A program made the position numbers and the translations under genes. A stretch of 64,000 bases of DNA from Bacteroidetes bacterium ADurb.Bin145 (GTDB lineage: Bacteria; Bacteroidota; Bacteroidia; Bacteroidales; VadinHA17), in the NCBI GenBank assembly GCA_002070505.1, contig MWDJ01000009.1:28984-92983 (forward strand). The letters run 5' to 3'. Positions 63,890 to 64,000 of the stretch are shown here, piece by piece; positions within the stretch are counted from its first letter, which is position 1, and every line of letters begins with the position of its first letter. The notes under the pieces are model-generated. The model made no database searches. It was not told the origin of the DNA and saw only the letters and a list, made by a program, of their open reading frames with translations.

Positions 63890-64000
63890 CAATATAATGT
63901 CTTGGTTGTTTTCCGCCAGTATCTGAGCAGAATAAATCCAAACAGCATACCTCCCAGGTGAGCAGCATGAGCTATGTTGCTGCCGGGCTGCGTGAAGGCC
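63889..64000 (-). CDS. Rhomboid-like protein, C-terminal fragment
   Basis: The window edge cuts this gene; the last 36 codons and the stop are present. They encode the sixth helix of a rhomboid protease, SNIAHAAHLGGMLFGFILLR, with the His of the catalytic dyad in AHLGG, then a short basic tail (RYWRKTTKTLY). It is the first of two rhomboid genes in tandem and its stop overlaps the next start in TGATG. Confidence 0.8.
   Translation of the reverse strand, partial: AFTQPGSNIAHAAHLGGMLFGFILLRYWRKTTKTLY

Noticed and set aside
1-64000. CRISPR array, prophage, insertion sequence or defence island
   Set aside because: I saw no spaced direct repeats of CRISPR type, no transposase, integrase or phage genes, and no restriction or toxin-antitoxin genes.

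Overview
The window looks like chromosomal DNA of a free-living or gut-type Bacteroidetes, most likely order Bacteroidales or a close relative. Supporting signs are a SusC/SusD pair, an S46 dipeptidyl peptidase, a FISUMP protein with a type IX secretion sorting-like module, LL-diaminopimelate aminotransferase, methylmalonyl-CoA mutase, several DUF families typical of the phylum, and many TTTG-N19-TAnnTTTG promoters (the Bacteroidetes primary sigma signature). Base composition is moderate (about 40-45% GC by eye). I see no phage, no complete insertion sequence and no CRISPR array.

Layout. 1-1200: edge of a membrane-protein gene, folB, a tRNA-Cys with a broken 5' copy beside it, and the tail relic of a SpoIIE-type phosphatase gene. 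1200-24000: an accessory, mostly exported catabolic region with a GH43 glycosidase, serine hydrolase, DUF1080 protein, alpha/beta hydrolases, two MFS sugar transporters, a GH13_18 sugar phosphorylase next to a P-loop kinase, a neutral-ceramidase-like hydrolase, a Gfo/Idh/MocA oxidoreductase, a ThuA-like protein and a DUF5916 outer-membrane protein. 24000-37600: housekeeping genes (SiaC-like regulator, rnhA, marC-like, S46 peptidase, rnhB, prfB with programmed frameshift, a single-chain methylmalonyl-CoA mutase, recX, prmC, ribD).

37600-43200: a two-gene operon encoding an exported TPR/caspase-like protein and a beta-propeller sensor with a cytoplasmic SpoIIE phosphatase, driven by a promoter with a perfect palindrome at its start point. 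This is the best candidate here for an undescribed system. 43200-64000: LOG-family protein, thioredoxin, dnaE, a SusCD pair, rpsP-rimM, a GIN-domain protein, tsaC-like, a glycosyltransferase, dapL, an unknown gene, the membrane pyrophosphatase hppA, a threonine/serine dehydratase, an EEP-family phosphatase and two rhomboid proteases, the last cut by the window edge.

How the genes fit together. The accessory part suggests import and stepwise breakdown of plant- or microbe-derived glycosides, possibly through 3-keto sugar chemistry (DUF1080, Gfo/Idh and ThuA are all present, though scattered) and through phosphorolysis of an alpha-glucoside. Propionate/succinate metabolism is indicated by the mutase, and ion-coupled energy saving by hppA. 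All functions are read from sequence motifs and family knowledge; no search was run.
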